From Edaphochlamys debaryana (lineage: Eukaryota > Chlorophyta > Chlorophyceae > Chlamydomonadales), in assembly GCA_016858145.1 (NCBI GenBank), contig JAEHOE010000052.1, positions 62,001 through 126,000 on the forward strand: DNA of 64,000 bases, written 5' to 3'. Under the pieces are notes generated by a model. It worked only from the letters and a program-made list of their open reading frames with translations, was not told the origin of the DNA and did no database searches. The stretch's first letter is position 1, and every line of letters begins with the position of its first letter. Shown in pieces: positions 1 through 10,868 of the stretch. The position numbers were made by a program, and so were the translations under genes.

Positions 1-293
1 AGGAAGTTCCGGCTTGCGCTCAGAAGGTGGGAAGGCAGCAGCAAGCAGCTAGAGACTGAGTATAGCCAACGTCATATGAGAGGGCTCTGGCCGACGGGGC
101 CGCGACGCGCAAAGGCATGCGCATGCACACATGCGACGCGCCTGTGCAGCCTCCTCGCCTGCTTGTCATTTGTGGAGCGGGGATTATCCCGACGGACATG
201 AGAGCGGATGCTCACCCAGTATTGTATGCATGCAGCTGCCCCAAACCCTTGCTTCCCCGACGCCCCCTTCGCTCCAGGAGCGGACCAGCAAGA

Positions 294-3200
294 ATGCCGC
301 AAGATCCCATACCCCGCGATCCCGTCTACATGACCTACATCTTCAATCACAACCAGGGTTTGCCTCCTTCTCCCTATCACGACTCCCAGCCGTATCGGCC
401 CGCCACGGGTCTGACACACACCGAGCTGCAGTGAGCTTGGCATCCCGGGGCCGGGGGGCATCGACCGCGGCAGCCCGCTGATACCCTATTACAGCCAAGA
501 AATAAACCTCAACCCCACAACACCTGCTTCCCTCTGCACCGCACCCTACCTCAACTGCAGGCTCGAGTCCTCCCGGGGCGTTTACCAGCACTTCCACCGC
601 CCCTTCAACGACCACTCCCGCTTCCTGGCCGTAGCCACCCCTGTGGAGAAGGCCGCGTGCCGCGACACGCCCCGCCTGGCGCCCCCCCCTTGGGACGGAA
701 GCACCCAGGAATGGGGTGAGCTGAGCTCCTGGCCAGGCCTTACAGCATAGAAGTCGTGTCTTTGCCACGCCACACAAGCGTCCCGAGAAGAATACGCCGC
801 TCCACCCCTGACCGCCCCCCGGTAGCCACACCAGCACCGCACGCCGCTCATTCCCCGCCCACGGGTCATCCGCCGCCCGCAGACCGTGCCTCCGGGAGGC
901 GGCCCGGCTCCGCTCCCGCCTCCGGCCGCCGCCGCACCGGCAGCGCCGGCGGCAGCCCGGCCGGCCCCACGGGTCAGCCCCTGGAGCTGGGGGGCGCCAC
1001 GCTGCTCGACAACATGACCACACAGACCGGTGAGCTCCGGTCCGCCATGTATGAGCGCAGGGCCGCAGGCCTTTGACCCAACCTAACACGTGCTTAGGAA
1101 GCTGGGGGCAGCTGGGCGTGTGCGTGCCAGGCGCTCTGCCCTGATGCCGCTCACGTCTTGCGCCTGTCTCCCCCTTCTCTGCTGCATCCATGGACTCGAT
1201 TGATCCCTGCCCTGACTTGCCTTGACCGGCCCCCAGGCGTGCCCTGCTACACGGTCCCGTCCATCATTGAGGCCGACATCGCCGCCGGCACGCCCATCCT
1301 GGACGCCGCGGTGGAGAGTGCGATGCGGGAGGTGGAGGACTGGCGCGTGGCGAGGGTGCAGACGTACCAGGTGGGGGGGAGGTGGAGGGGGGGGGGGAGG
1401 GGAGGGAGGGTGGAGGGGGGTTAGGAGCTGTTAGGCCCGCTTACCGGTGCCGGTAATTGCGTTGGCGCAAGGAGAGGGGAGGAGAGTGTAGTCGTGCAGA
1501 CGTGCCAGGTGGGGGTATCGCCGTTGTTGAGGTGGAGATAAAGTTGTATCGTTTTGGGCAGGGCGTCATAGTCTAACCAATGACCGCTCACCTCACTCAC
1601 CCGCTCTGATGGCATGCGCCTTTTCCGTTCCCCCGTTCCGCCTCCCTCCTCGCAGGTGCCCCCCTCCCGGGTGGGCTATGGCGAGGGAGGCGTGCGGCCT
1701 TTCCACCAGGTGTGTGTGGCTGCGTGGGTGCGTGGCAGTGGCTGCTCGCGTGCCCCGGGGACGCGTGGGTGCGGGGCGGTGGCTGCTCGCAACAGCGAGA
1801 CACAATGGAGACAGGGCGATAGGCCGGCCGGGAAGGAGGGTGGTTAGGGTTTAGGGGGTTCCAGAGAAGGCGGGTGTTGGGGATGGAGCAGGGGCGTAGG
1901 CGGAGAAGGAAGGATGACGCAGGGAAGAGCGTCGGGGCACGGACCTGGCTGCTGCACGCTTGGCCAAAGGGTGGGCGGTCATATCGCCGTCCTGTCCTCC
2001 TTTCGTCTTCTCATATCATTGCTGCTTCACCTTACCTCAACCGCAATCCTCACCTGGCAATCTATCGATATCCTTAGGACTACCGGCACTACAAGTACTA
2101 CGGCTTTGCCGGCCACGGCGCCAAGACCAGCTGGGCGCACAACCCCAAGTACGCCAGGTGAGGATTATGCATCAAGCACTGCCGACCGCAGCTCTCGGTG
2201 CAACGGGGCGGCAAAGAGGGGGCTGGGAAGAGGGGGCTGCCCCGGCACCTTGTGACCGGGCCGGGAGGTGGGGTTGTGCAAATGCTGGCGTGGGTGCGGG
2301 TGGGTTTCTACGCGCGGGGGCCGCTGCACGCACGAGCCCGTACCGTACGAGCCTGCCGTACACACCTACGGCGCAGGGTGTATGCCGAGGTCTTCACGAG
2401 CACTCGCGACTCGACCTCACCCGCGTCCACGGCCGACGCTCCGCCGGGGCAGCCGCTGCAGCAGATGGTGGGGGGCCCGCGCCGGCCGCTCACGCCCGCC
2501 GAGCGCAAGATGGTCCCCCAGTTCAGGTGCGCAACCGGCAACGGTAACCGTTATACGGTAACGGAAACGGGTGAACGGTAACGGTGACCGATCGTGCTTC
2601 TTCTCCGTGCCATCCCGCAGGTGGCACAACTACCCCTCGGAGGGCGTGCCCTCGGACCCCAAGGCGAGCGCGGTTCGGGGCCCCAAAGAACGGGTCGGGG
2701 TCCCGGAGAAGGGGGAGGAGCGCACAGGGCCAAACGGCACAGCGGCGGGAGCGAATTTTGACGTGTGCACGCGGGCGGGCACGCCCAGATCGCCTAGGCA
2801 AGCATTCGGAAGAAGACCGCGCTCCTCCTCTTCCCCTTCTCCCCCTCCCTTTAGGTGACGGACCTGCTGACGGACGTGGCCGCGGGGCGGTCCCCCAGCC
2901 CCGAGGTGAGTTGTGCGGCCGGGGGCTGAAGGCGCGGGCTTCGCGGCTGTCGATCTTCGTAGCTGGTTGGGTTCACAACTGTTGAAGCTTGACTGCCGCA
3001 CAGGAGGTTGGGGCGAGCGAGCTAGCCCTTGGCGTACGAACAGCCCACGCGCCTTCCCTTCCCACCCTGCCCCCCTTGCCCCTTGAAATTCCCCCTCCCT
3101 GATCCTCCCCCACCCCCTAGGTCCTGTCCCACCTCAAGGTCCCCCAAGCGGCGGCACTGGCCTCCGTCCCCGGGGGCGCCGCCATGCGGAGCGCCGCCAG

Positions 3201-4389
3201 CCGCGCCGCCGGCCGCACCGGGGCGGGCACCGGGGGCGGGGGCAGCACGGGGCGGGCGAGGCCCCTCTCCGCGCACGCCACGGCCTCGTGTCCCCCCGGG
3301 TACTCGCACACAACCGGAGAGTTCATAGGTGCGCAAGGGGGCGGGGTCTTGGGGTTGGGGGGAGGGGGTGGGGCCGGGGTACTCGCAGACGACGGGGGAG
3401 CTTATAGAAGCGCGAGACGGGAATTGCAGGCTGCTGGTCCTCGCTTGGGCTGCGTGAGGACTCAGCAGGCGACGCAACCGTTGGTGCTCCATGCCCCTTC
3501 CCACTGCGCCCCAAGTCAACCCTTCCTCCCCTCTCCTCCCCCCCGAAACCCTCCAAACCCCCAACCTCCCCCGATGACCCATTCAATCCATTCAACTCAT
3601 TCCCTCCCACCCCCCAACCCCCAGAGCCCTTCAGCACCAAGGTGGACCTGGAGGTCCGCACCCCCCTGCCCCCCGAGACGCCCATGCGGGGGGCGGAGAA
3701 CAGCAAGGTAGGTGCGGGGCGGAGCTGGGGTGGAGGGGCGCTGGGATCTTCAACCGCAGGAGGGCGTGCACCGATCCCGGTCCAGCCACCGCGTGAGGAG
3801 CACGATGGGGTGCTTTGACTTACAAATCAGTACCGGTAACCAAGGTTGCACGAAACGCTCAAAATGGGTTCGTTTGGTGCCAAACCGGCGGTAAGCGGTC
3901 CAACAAGGCAAACGCGTCTTCGTGCGCACGCAGGTGGCGCGTGTCACCACGTACCGCCAGCTCTCCTCGCCGTACGCTGCGGAACTGAACAGGTCGCCCA
4001 ACCACGGCTCACAGGTGGGCCGGGGGGGGGCCAGGGCGGGGCGAGGGGAGGGCACGGCGCGCGGGCGATGAGGGGAGGCAGAGAGCACTGCCCAAGCAGG
4101 CCGCGGGGCCAAGAGCTGTCTTGGAAGCCGCCTTCCTTCTCCAGCCCCCTGATGCCGTTAGGCTTGAAGTGTGCTCGAGACATATTTGCCTGTTTCGGGA
4201 CTCCTTCACCCAACTACCTCGCCCCAACCCCAGCCACCAGCCACCAACCACCAACCACCAACCACCAAAACCCTACAGGCGCCCTGGCATCAGCGGTACG
4301 GGCACTACAAGTACTCGGGCTTCGCGGGCAAGGGCGCCAGCAGCTCCTGGGCGCGCAACCCCAAGTATGCGGTGATGTACGACAACTAG
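294..4389 (+). CDS. Unknown protein with two aromatic/Gly motifs, 13 exons (possible ciliary protein)
   Basis: Exons: 294-430, 561-715, 883-1029, 1237-1370, 1656-1709, 2078-2157, 2377-2526, 2621-2663, 2855-2905, 3121-3328, 3625-3707, 3934-4014, 4279-4389. They sum to 1434 nt (477 aa) and every phase agrees. Exons 6 and 13 encode related motifs, HYKYYGFAGHGAKTSWAHNP and HYKYSGFAGKGASSSWARNP; the protein ends soon after the second. The rest is rich in Pro, Tyr, His and Arg, with short segments such as GVYQHFHRPFNDHSRF and no catalytic signature, signal peptide or membrane helix. Intron 8 starts with GC (AAG|GCGAGC); the other donors are GT. The start was chosen at MPQDPIPRDPVYMTY because the upstream in-frame Met codons are followed by low-quality sequence; an upstream exon outside the window is possible. 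I do not recognise the family. Repeated Tyr/Trp/Gly motifs in a Pro-rich chain recall microtubule inner or flagellar-associated proteins, but that is a guess. Confidence 0.75.
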
Positions 4390-4437
4390 TGTGGTGTACG
4401 ACCAGTCAGCTGAGGGTACCATGGAGGGAGCGCACGA

Positions 4438-4545
4438 GGCCGGGGCGGAGCGGGGCGGGGCGGGGCCGGGGCGGGGGCGGGGGCCGGGGCGGGGGCCGGG
4501 GCGGGGGCCGGGGCGGGGGCCGGGGCGGGGGCCGGGGTGGGGTGG
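4438..4545 (+). repeat. G-rich GGGGCC/GGGGCG minisatellite
   Basis: About 100 bp 3' of the stop codon of the 13-exon gene, mostly built from a 12-bp unit GGGGGCCGGGGC repeated about five times with GGGGCG variants on either side. Uninterrupted G runs of four and five on the + strand could form G-quadruplexes. It falls in the expected 3' UTR. Confidence 0.85.
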
Positions 4546-5039
4546 GCGATGAACAGCGGTTGGGCTTGCAGAGTTGGCAGCGCAGGTGTTAGGGCTGCTG
4601 TCTACCGGTACAATTCAGCCTCTGATGCGTGGAGCAATTGGCGGCTGGGAGGCTCTCCTACCCGCCGAATGTATCTTGTACGTGATCACGTGGGGGATGG
4701 GGTGCAGGAGGGCCGGTGGGCTGCGGCGGGGTGGCAGCGCAGGAGGTTGCTCAGCAGGGCTGCGCTCTCTCCAGCAGTGAAGATACAGGGCCAGGGGTGT
4801 GGCCTGATCTACTAGGTAGCACTGCGCTCTCTTAGCAGTGAGGACTCAGAGCCGGGGTTGTGGCTGCCATTTTCAGTGCGCGGGGTGTGGCCGTTTGGAC
4901 TGCGCTGAGATGCGCCTGACGCCGTCGAGATGGTGGAGTCTAGAACGGTTGCATGCTGACGAGCGAGGCGAACCCTCGGATGCAGTACGGCGTACGGATT
5001 TACGGTGCCGGTGTGTGGTCTGGGCAATGCGAGGTTTGG

Positions 5040-5044
5040 TGTAA
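5040..5044 (+). promoter_or_regulatory. Candidate polyadenylation signal TGTAA
   Basis: First TGTAA seen downstream of the stop at 4389, giving a 3' UTR of about 650 nt, a usual length for Chlamydomonas-type genes. Assigned by motif and position only. Confidence 0.35.
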
Positions 5045-5260
5045 GCGCTATGCGTGTTGAGGAGTTTGCGCCAGAAAGCTTGTTGGGGACTGGTCGATGG
5101 CAGGGAGCGCATCCTGACCGCTCGCTCTGTATGGACGTTGCATGGTGAACGCGCCACCCAAGCGAGCCTCGGCTAAAGCGTGCGCCTGGGCAGCGAACAG
5201 TGTTGCATCTTCCGTGGCGAAGGTTTCTGAAATCCCAGAACTTTCCTGGCCGGCTGGGCA

Positions 5261-5645
5261 AGAATGTTACGTGGCGGACAGAACTTTCTCGCCGCTAGGG
5301 GTCAAAATGTTACGGCCAGAACACCTTCCGGCGGACCCCCAGAGAGTTTGGATGCGGCGGTGGTGGGGCCCTGGTCACACCTGCCCCTCCCGCCCCTCCT
5401 GCGCCCCGTCACGTCAGCTACCCACCCCTGGCAGGCCCTGGCTTGGCCTCCTACACCCCGCATAGCATCCCACACTGCCAAGTCACGGGCCCTTGGCCAG
5501 AACATTGGGGCCTTGCGGAGGCAAAATGTTCCGTGGCGGGCAGAACTTTTGCGTCCTTTGGGGCGGAAATGTTACATTCTGCCAAACCTCGGCCATAACG
5601 GCCGGAAATGTTCCAGCGTCCGTAACATTTCGGTAACTTTGTAAC
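5261..5645. repeat. Cluster of degenerate AATGTT(A/C)C repeats
   Basis: Two related blocks share the order AATGTTACGTGGCGG, then (A/G)CAGAACTTT, then a GGGG-containing spacer and another AATGTTAC. One block lies at about 5264-5325 and the second at about 5524-5577. Further AATGTT or ATGTTCC copies and inverted GTAACATTT/GTAAC follow to 5645. The block is less GC-rich than its surroundings. This looks like a remnant of a short interspersed or MITE-like element; no terminal structure could be fixed. Confidence 0.55.
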
Positions 5646-6113
5646 TATGATAGCAACACTGGCAGCGAACGGCGTTCCGTCCGAGTGCCAAGCAATGATT
5701 TGCACTCACTGGCAAGCCCCTCTTGCAAGCAGTGTTCATCAACCTTGGTCTGTGGGGGTGGGGCCCCACACCCGCACACGGCAACTCGGGCGCGCTCCCG
5801 AGGCCTGGGCCGCAGAGGCCCGCAACCCACAGCGCGTTCGCTTGAATCCAACAGCACAATCCATGTCAGACTCGAGCTCCAACAGTATTCAGGCGCAACC
5901 CACTCCTGAACAAGCAACGGCGCGGCCACTGACCTGGCATGGAGACGCATCACACAACCCAGGGCCGGCATCCAGGTCCCGGTCCCGATCACCATGCTAG
6001 GTCGGCACCCGTCCTCCCCTCTCCTGCAAAGCAGTCGCAGACCTCAGCAACCCGTGCAACGTTGCATAGTTACTGTGAAGCTAGTGAGGCCCAGTCAGGC
6101 CCCTGCTCAACCG

Positions 6114-9100
6114 TCAGTCCCCTACCAACCCTTCGACCTTCTCCCTGACCCTCCGCACAACAAAGCGACCTTCGCTACGCTCCTTGATGTCTCCGGAACC
6201 CCCCCACCGTCCCCCGGTACAGTGCTTCTGCGCCGGCGGCCTCCGGTCCCCAACGCAAGAAGGATGCTGCCTGTCGGGCGTCATTTGCCATACCGGTGCG
6301 TTGCGGCTTGGCTCACCCTTGCAACCTGGCGCCGTCTTGCCACCACAGCGCCGGGGAGGCCTACCGGCTACCGCCTCAGGTTGCAGCCTGCTCAGCGCTT
6401 GCCTCCGCGCCGCCCGCGCCCCTGCCCTGCCCCTGCCGTAGCCCCTTCCACCGCGGTAGCCCTCGCCGCCGCCGTAGCCCTCACCGCCGTAGCTCCTGCC
6501 CCTGCCCCTGTCGTACCCCCTGCCCCTGCCGTAGCCCTCGCCACCTTCGTAGCCCTCGCCGCTGCCGTGGCTCCCTCCACCGCCGTAGCCCTCGCCGCCG
6601 TAGCTCCTGCCCCTGCCCCTGCCGTAGCCCCTGCCCCTGCCGTAGCCCTCGCCACCTTCGTAGCCCTCGCCGCCGCCATAGCCCTCGCCGCCGCCGTAGC
6701 CCTCACCGCCGTAACCCCTGCCCCTGCCCCTGCCCCTGCCGTAGCCCCTGCCCCTGACGTTGCCCTCGCCACCTTCGTAGCCCTCGCCACCACCGTAGCC
6801 CTCACTGCCGTAGCCCTCGCCGCCGTAGCTCCTGCCGCCGCGGCGCCCGCCGCGCCCCCTGGTGCAGCGGGAATGACAGAGCGGGGCGAACTTCAGCGCG
6901 GTGATGGGACGGGAACAGAGATTGCTTGCAAGCGGCATGGGAGCATCAACCACACCAAAAGTCCAGAAGGGGACCGCCGAAGCCCGTGCGTAAACCAGCA
7001 TGCCGTACGGTACCAACCTGTACGCCTCGCCGCCTCCGCCGCCGTCGAAGCGCCCGCCACCTCGGCCGCCGCCAAAGCGCCCACCGCGGCCACGGGGCAC
7101 GTAGCCGTCGCCGCCGCCGTGGCCGCCGCCGGCGCCTTCACCCTCGTCCCAGCCCCAGCCGCCACCTCCGCCGCGCCCGCGTCCCCCCTCCTCGAAGCGG
7201 CCTCTGCCGCGGCCGCGAGGCGAGAAGCGGCCCTCTCCGCGGCCGCGGGGGCTGTAGGCCGGCGGTCCGTACTGCTCGCCGTCGCCGCGGCCGCCGCCGT
7301 AGCCACGGCCGCCACCGCCACCGCCGACGTAGCCACGGCCGCCGCCATCGCCGCGGCCGGCCGTTGACACGTGGCCGGAGCGGCCGCCGCGGCCGCGGTT
7401 GCTCTTGGTGGAGCGCTTGTAGAGGCCTTTGGGTAGGGAAGGGCACCCGGGGCGGCGGTCAGTGCGGGTGGGTGTGAGCATGTGACCCTGGCCCGGGGGG
7501 TCAGTTGCTTGGCTCTGGCAGGCAAGGCAGGCAGAACAACGCAAGCGTTGAGCCAGCCCACACGCTAGGCTGGGGCCCACACAAACGAACCTACATGGCG
7601 ACAGAAGGCTTTCGTTGGGCATGCCCCCCACGGTAGTCCCCCGCGATAGCTCCCCACGTAGCCACAGAGGTCGCGGTCTAGCCATGCGCTGTTCCCTGGC
7701 TTCTCTGAGATCGGCCCGCCCCCGCTCCGGCTATTCATCACCTGGGAAAAGCGCGGCGATGCACTTCTGGTAGGAGAACTCCTCCGCACTGCCGTCCTTC
7801 CGAACCAGGTAGAGGGCGGTGGGGTTGTCGCCGTGGCGGTCGGCGCCAGGGTATGGCCGCACCTGGGGTCCGGCGCAGTAACGAGGGGTTATTATAGACA
7901 ACGGGGCGTAGTGCCGCGGTGTGTTGGCGTCGCATTTCGTTGGCCGACCAGGGGGCAACCAGGGGGCAAGGAAGGCAAGGAATGCAAGGAATGCACGGAT
8001 CGTTGAACAGGTTACAGCGAAATAGAATAGAATACGGCGCATGCCTGTCAAGTTCCCTTTCACCGGTTTTTTCCCGTTCCCGCGCTAGGCCCCTTCTTTC
8101 CGCGGCGCACCCACCTGGATGGCTCGAAGGCCCGCGCCAAACTGGGCTCGAGGACATGCAGTTGCCGGAGCAAGCCACAGCCGCATTTGGGTTGTCAACA
8201 CGGTTCGGTGTGCAGAGTGAAGGGCGAAGACGGCCGTGGTGGGAGGGCGAAGGGCGGAGTGGGAAGAGGCGATGGGAGTTTGGTGGGGCGGGAGAAGGAG
8301 CGGGGCGGGAGGGCGCGTCAGGCGGAGAACCTCATCAACATCACAGGGAAAGGACAAGCGGACAGGAGCGGGCGGAACGGCGCTAGAGGGCAAGAGCAAG
8401 CCGTGCACTGGTAACCAGGCTTTGTCCTTGTATCCCTCCAAACACATCAGTCGACCCTCTGGGCTTGACATGCTCCGCGCCCATCAGCCCTCGCCCGCAC
8501 GCCCCGGCCCCCACCTTCTTGGCAGCTTCCGGGTGGCCCTTGCGCACCAGATCCAGCACCACCATGTACTCGTACTGCAGTGCATTTGATCACAAGGTAG
8601 GGGCGTCGGGGCATCGGGGCGGGGCAGGGGAGGTCGGGAGGAGGAGGGGGGACGTTGCCGCAGGGGACCACTTCAATCCGGCGGGCAGGAGAGGTCGGGA
8701 AGGGACGGCGGGCAAGAAGGGGTCAATGGGAAGGGGGTGACGCTGGAAGCGCTCGTGTGCCGCGCGCTTTGCGGCTTTGCATAACGACGCGAGGCAGCAA
8801 GGGCAAGGGCGAGAAGCGGTGCAAGCGGGGGGGCGAAAGGGGCGTGCCGCGGGCGGCGAAGAGGGCGGCGCCGTCAAAGCACCGCAGAGCGACCAGGCAC
8901 ACCGACTTGGGCTGTGCGGCCTCACGAGCGGAGCGTGCCGGCTCACGCCACGGCATTTCACGCTCCGCACCTGGACAGTCCTAGGCGCCGCTTTCCGCCC
9001 CCTCAGGCCACGATGCAATGCTAACGTACCTCGTTGAAGTTTGTGTAAGGCTTGTAGGCGGCGATGGTCGCTTTGAGGTACGCGAGAGTGTCAAGAGGGT

Positions 9101-9542
9101 CTGCGAAGGTCTTGGGACCCAGAGTCACGGGCTCTGGCTTCTGGCGCTTAGTGTCCGTCTCCTCCTCTGCCGGCAGGTCGTCCGCTGGCCGCTTGCGCGA
9201 AGGGGCGTCGATGTCTCCATCGCGTAGGGCTTGCGCCTGCACGCCGTCCTCTTTGCCAGGGCTCTGGTCGCATGATTACTCCTCAGGCCGCTTCTCCGTC
9301 TCCGCGATCGCCTCTGCGGTGTCGGGCGCGGCCGCGGCGACAGGCGTGCTTGCAGCGGGCGAGCGCTCGCCCTCGCCGAGCGCGCCTGCGGGCTCCAAGT
9401 CCTGTTTCTCAGCAGCGTTTTCCTCAGCAGCAGCGACCGTGATGGGCGGGGCCGGCTCCTGCTTCACATGCTGCTCGGGAAGCATTGGGGCTTCCGTTTC
9501 CGGCGGGGGCGTACCCTCTGGGTCAAGCTTTATGGCTGTCAT
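6114..9542 (-). CDS. DUF3223/EMB514-like protein with long RGG/GYGG C-terminal tail
   Basis: Minus-strand exons: 9542-9468 (or reading on through a TAA, see findings), 9236-9030, 8574-8515, 8141-8115 (27-nt microexon), 7862-7742, 7426-7018, 6858-6114; about 547 aa. The N-terminus is acidic and disordered with a Lys/Arg cluster (PSRKRPADD) resembling a nuclear signal. Exons 3-5 give RKGHPEAAKK, FGAGLRAIQ, VRPYPG and DGSAEEFSYQKCI, which match the DUF3223 fold of plant EMB514/DOMINO1 (nuclear/nucleolar, embryo-essential). After exon 5 (ALFPG) the frame runs in phase through an intron into about 300 residues of RGG, GYGG and GEGYGGG repeats typical of RNA-binding, phase-separating proteins. If that intron is retained the protein ends GDE-stop at 7731. 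The last ~100 residues before 6114 are not repetitive and may be misread. Role inferred: nuclear RNA or ribosome-biogenesis factor. Confidence 0.75.
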
Positions 9543-10868
9543 GATGCCAAATCAGCTAGCGTGTGTTTGGGGGACTCCGGTATTGCGCCGAGCACACATG
9601 GCCGGACAGCGATCCCAAGCAACCGCGGAGGCCCAACCAACAGAGCCAGAGCCAAAGCTGCGCTCCGTTCGTTCGTAGTCAGTTCGTCTCGTGACAAGAC
9701 GACTCTTACAAGACAGACCGATAGATATCGCCACGGAGGCCGCGAGAGGTACTGGCCACCCCGTTCGGCGTGTCACCCTCGCGCCACCCGCCAGTCCCAC
9801 CTGCTTTGCTGCCTGACCACGGCGCCTGACCGTGACGACAGCAACCTCACCCGAGCAGGAGGGCTGCTTCACCAAGCTCCCGCTTCATACGCAGCCCGAG
9901 CCGAGTGAGAGACGGCTGAGACGCTGGCACGCAGACCGTGGGTCAACGCAATGTGCAGCTAGCCGGGTCTGGCCGTGGGTGCCGGTGGGTGTGGCGGGCA
10001 CCTGCAAGGCCTGATCGCTCCGCTCCGGCGCCCCGCCTGACCGCGTCCTCGCTACAGCCCCCAAGGCCAAGGGACGAAGGGAGTCGAAGGGAGGGGCCTT
10101 CGTTGTAGACAACGGGGCCTGCGGTTGCAGGCCATGCAGGAGAGGGTCGCCCCCGTTCGACACCATTGCCACGCCGCAACCAAGAGGCCTTTCGCAAGTT
10201 GTTCTCTTTTACCCTGTTCGACACAAAGAGTTCGGCCCAGAGCTCCAGACAGCATGCAAGCCTTGCGCCCAACACGTGCAGGCCGGGCTCAGTGGGCCTG
10301 CGCACGTGCGCAGTGAGGGCCCTGAGCGTGTGCAAGTCTTCAGCCAAGCCAGCCGCAAGCCCTTACCGCCTCTGCCGTACAACACCGGCAGCCCATCCAG
10401 CTCCGGCTCCGGCCGTGCATCTGTCCAACATTCAGGCGCTGCCCTGGCCCCCGTGCGGGCTTCCCCTCGCATCTGCGCCAATTCTCCAGACTCGGCCGTC
10501 GGCCCACAGCCACAGGCGCCCCGTCTCACCCCCTCACAGGTTGGGGCCAAAATGCCAACCGGGCTCGGGAGTCGGGGCTCAATCCGACAAAAGCAAGGCG
10601 CAGACAGGAGCCCCTTGAGGCTGTTGCGCTCGCCGCCTCAACCGCCTCAACCAACCCAACGCTCAGGCAATTCATTGGTACGAATGCCCGGGATCGTCCA
10701 AGCCATGTCACGCCCCTTACGTACTCCCCTGGCCGTCCTCAATCCCAATCGCAGGCGCAGGCGCGGCATCAGCAGGTATCGCGCAAGACCTTCAGCAACT
10801 TCCTTTATGTCCTCGCAGCAACTGACACACGCCTGGTAGGCCCTCTCGATGTTGTGTGAGCGTCGCGG
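9543..10868. other. Gene-free interval upstream of the EMB514-like gene
   Basis: Holds the presumed promoter of the minus-strand EMB514-like gene and the 3' flank of paralogue P1. From about 10,520 onward it is a diverged match to the intergenic DNA found 3' of P2-P4 (compare 14,750-15,047), so the oldest edge of the tandem array lies here. No coding pattern was found. Confidence 0.6.

Larger units (their letters stand above)
4546..6113. other. Gene-free interval between two 3' ends
   Basis: Convergent intergenic region between the 13-exon gene (+) and the EMB514-like gene (-). Six-frame reading gives only short, compositionally random ORFs. It contains the AATGTT repeat cluster listed separately and TTACA at 5572-5576, the reverse complement of TGTAA, which could be the poly(A) signal of the minus-strand gene. 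Confidence 0.6.

Noticed and set aside
5994..7367. 457-aa Ala/Pro-rich ORF on the + strand
   Set aside because: It is antisense to the RGG exons; Gly/Arg codons read as Ala/Pro in reverse, and no splice or start context supports it.
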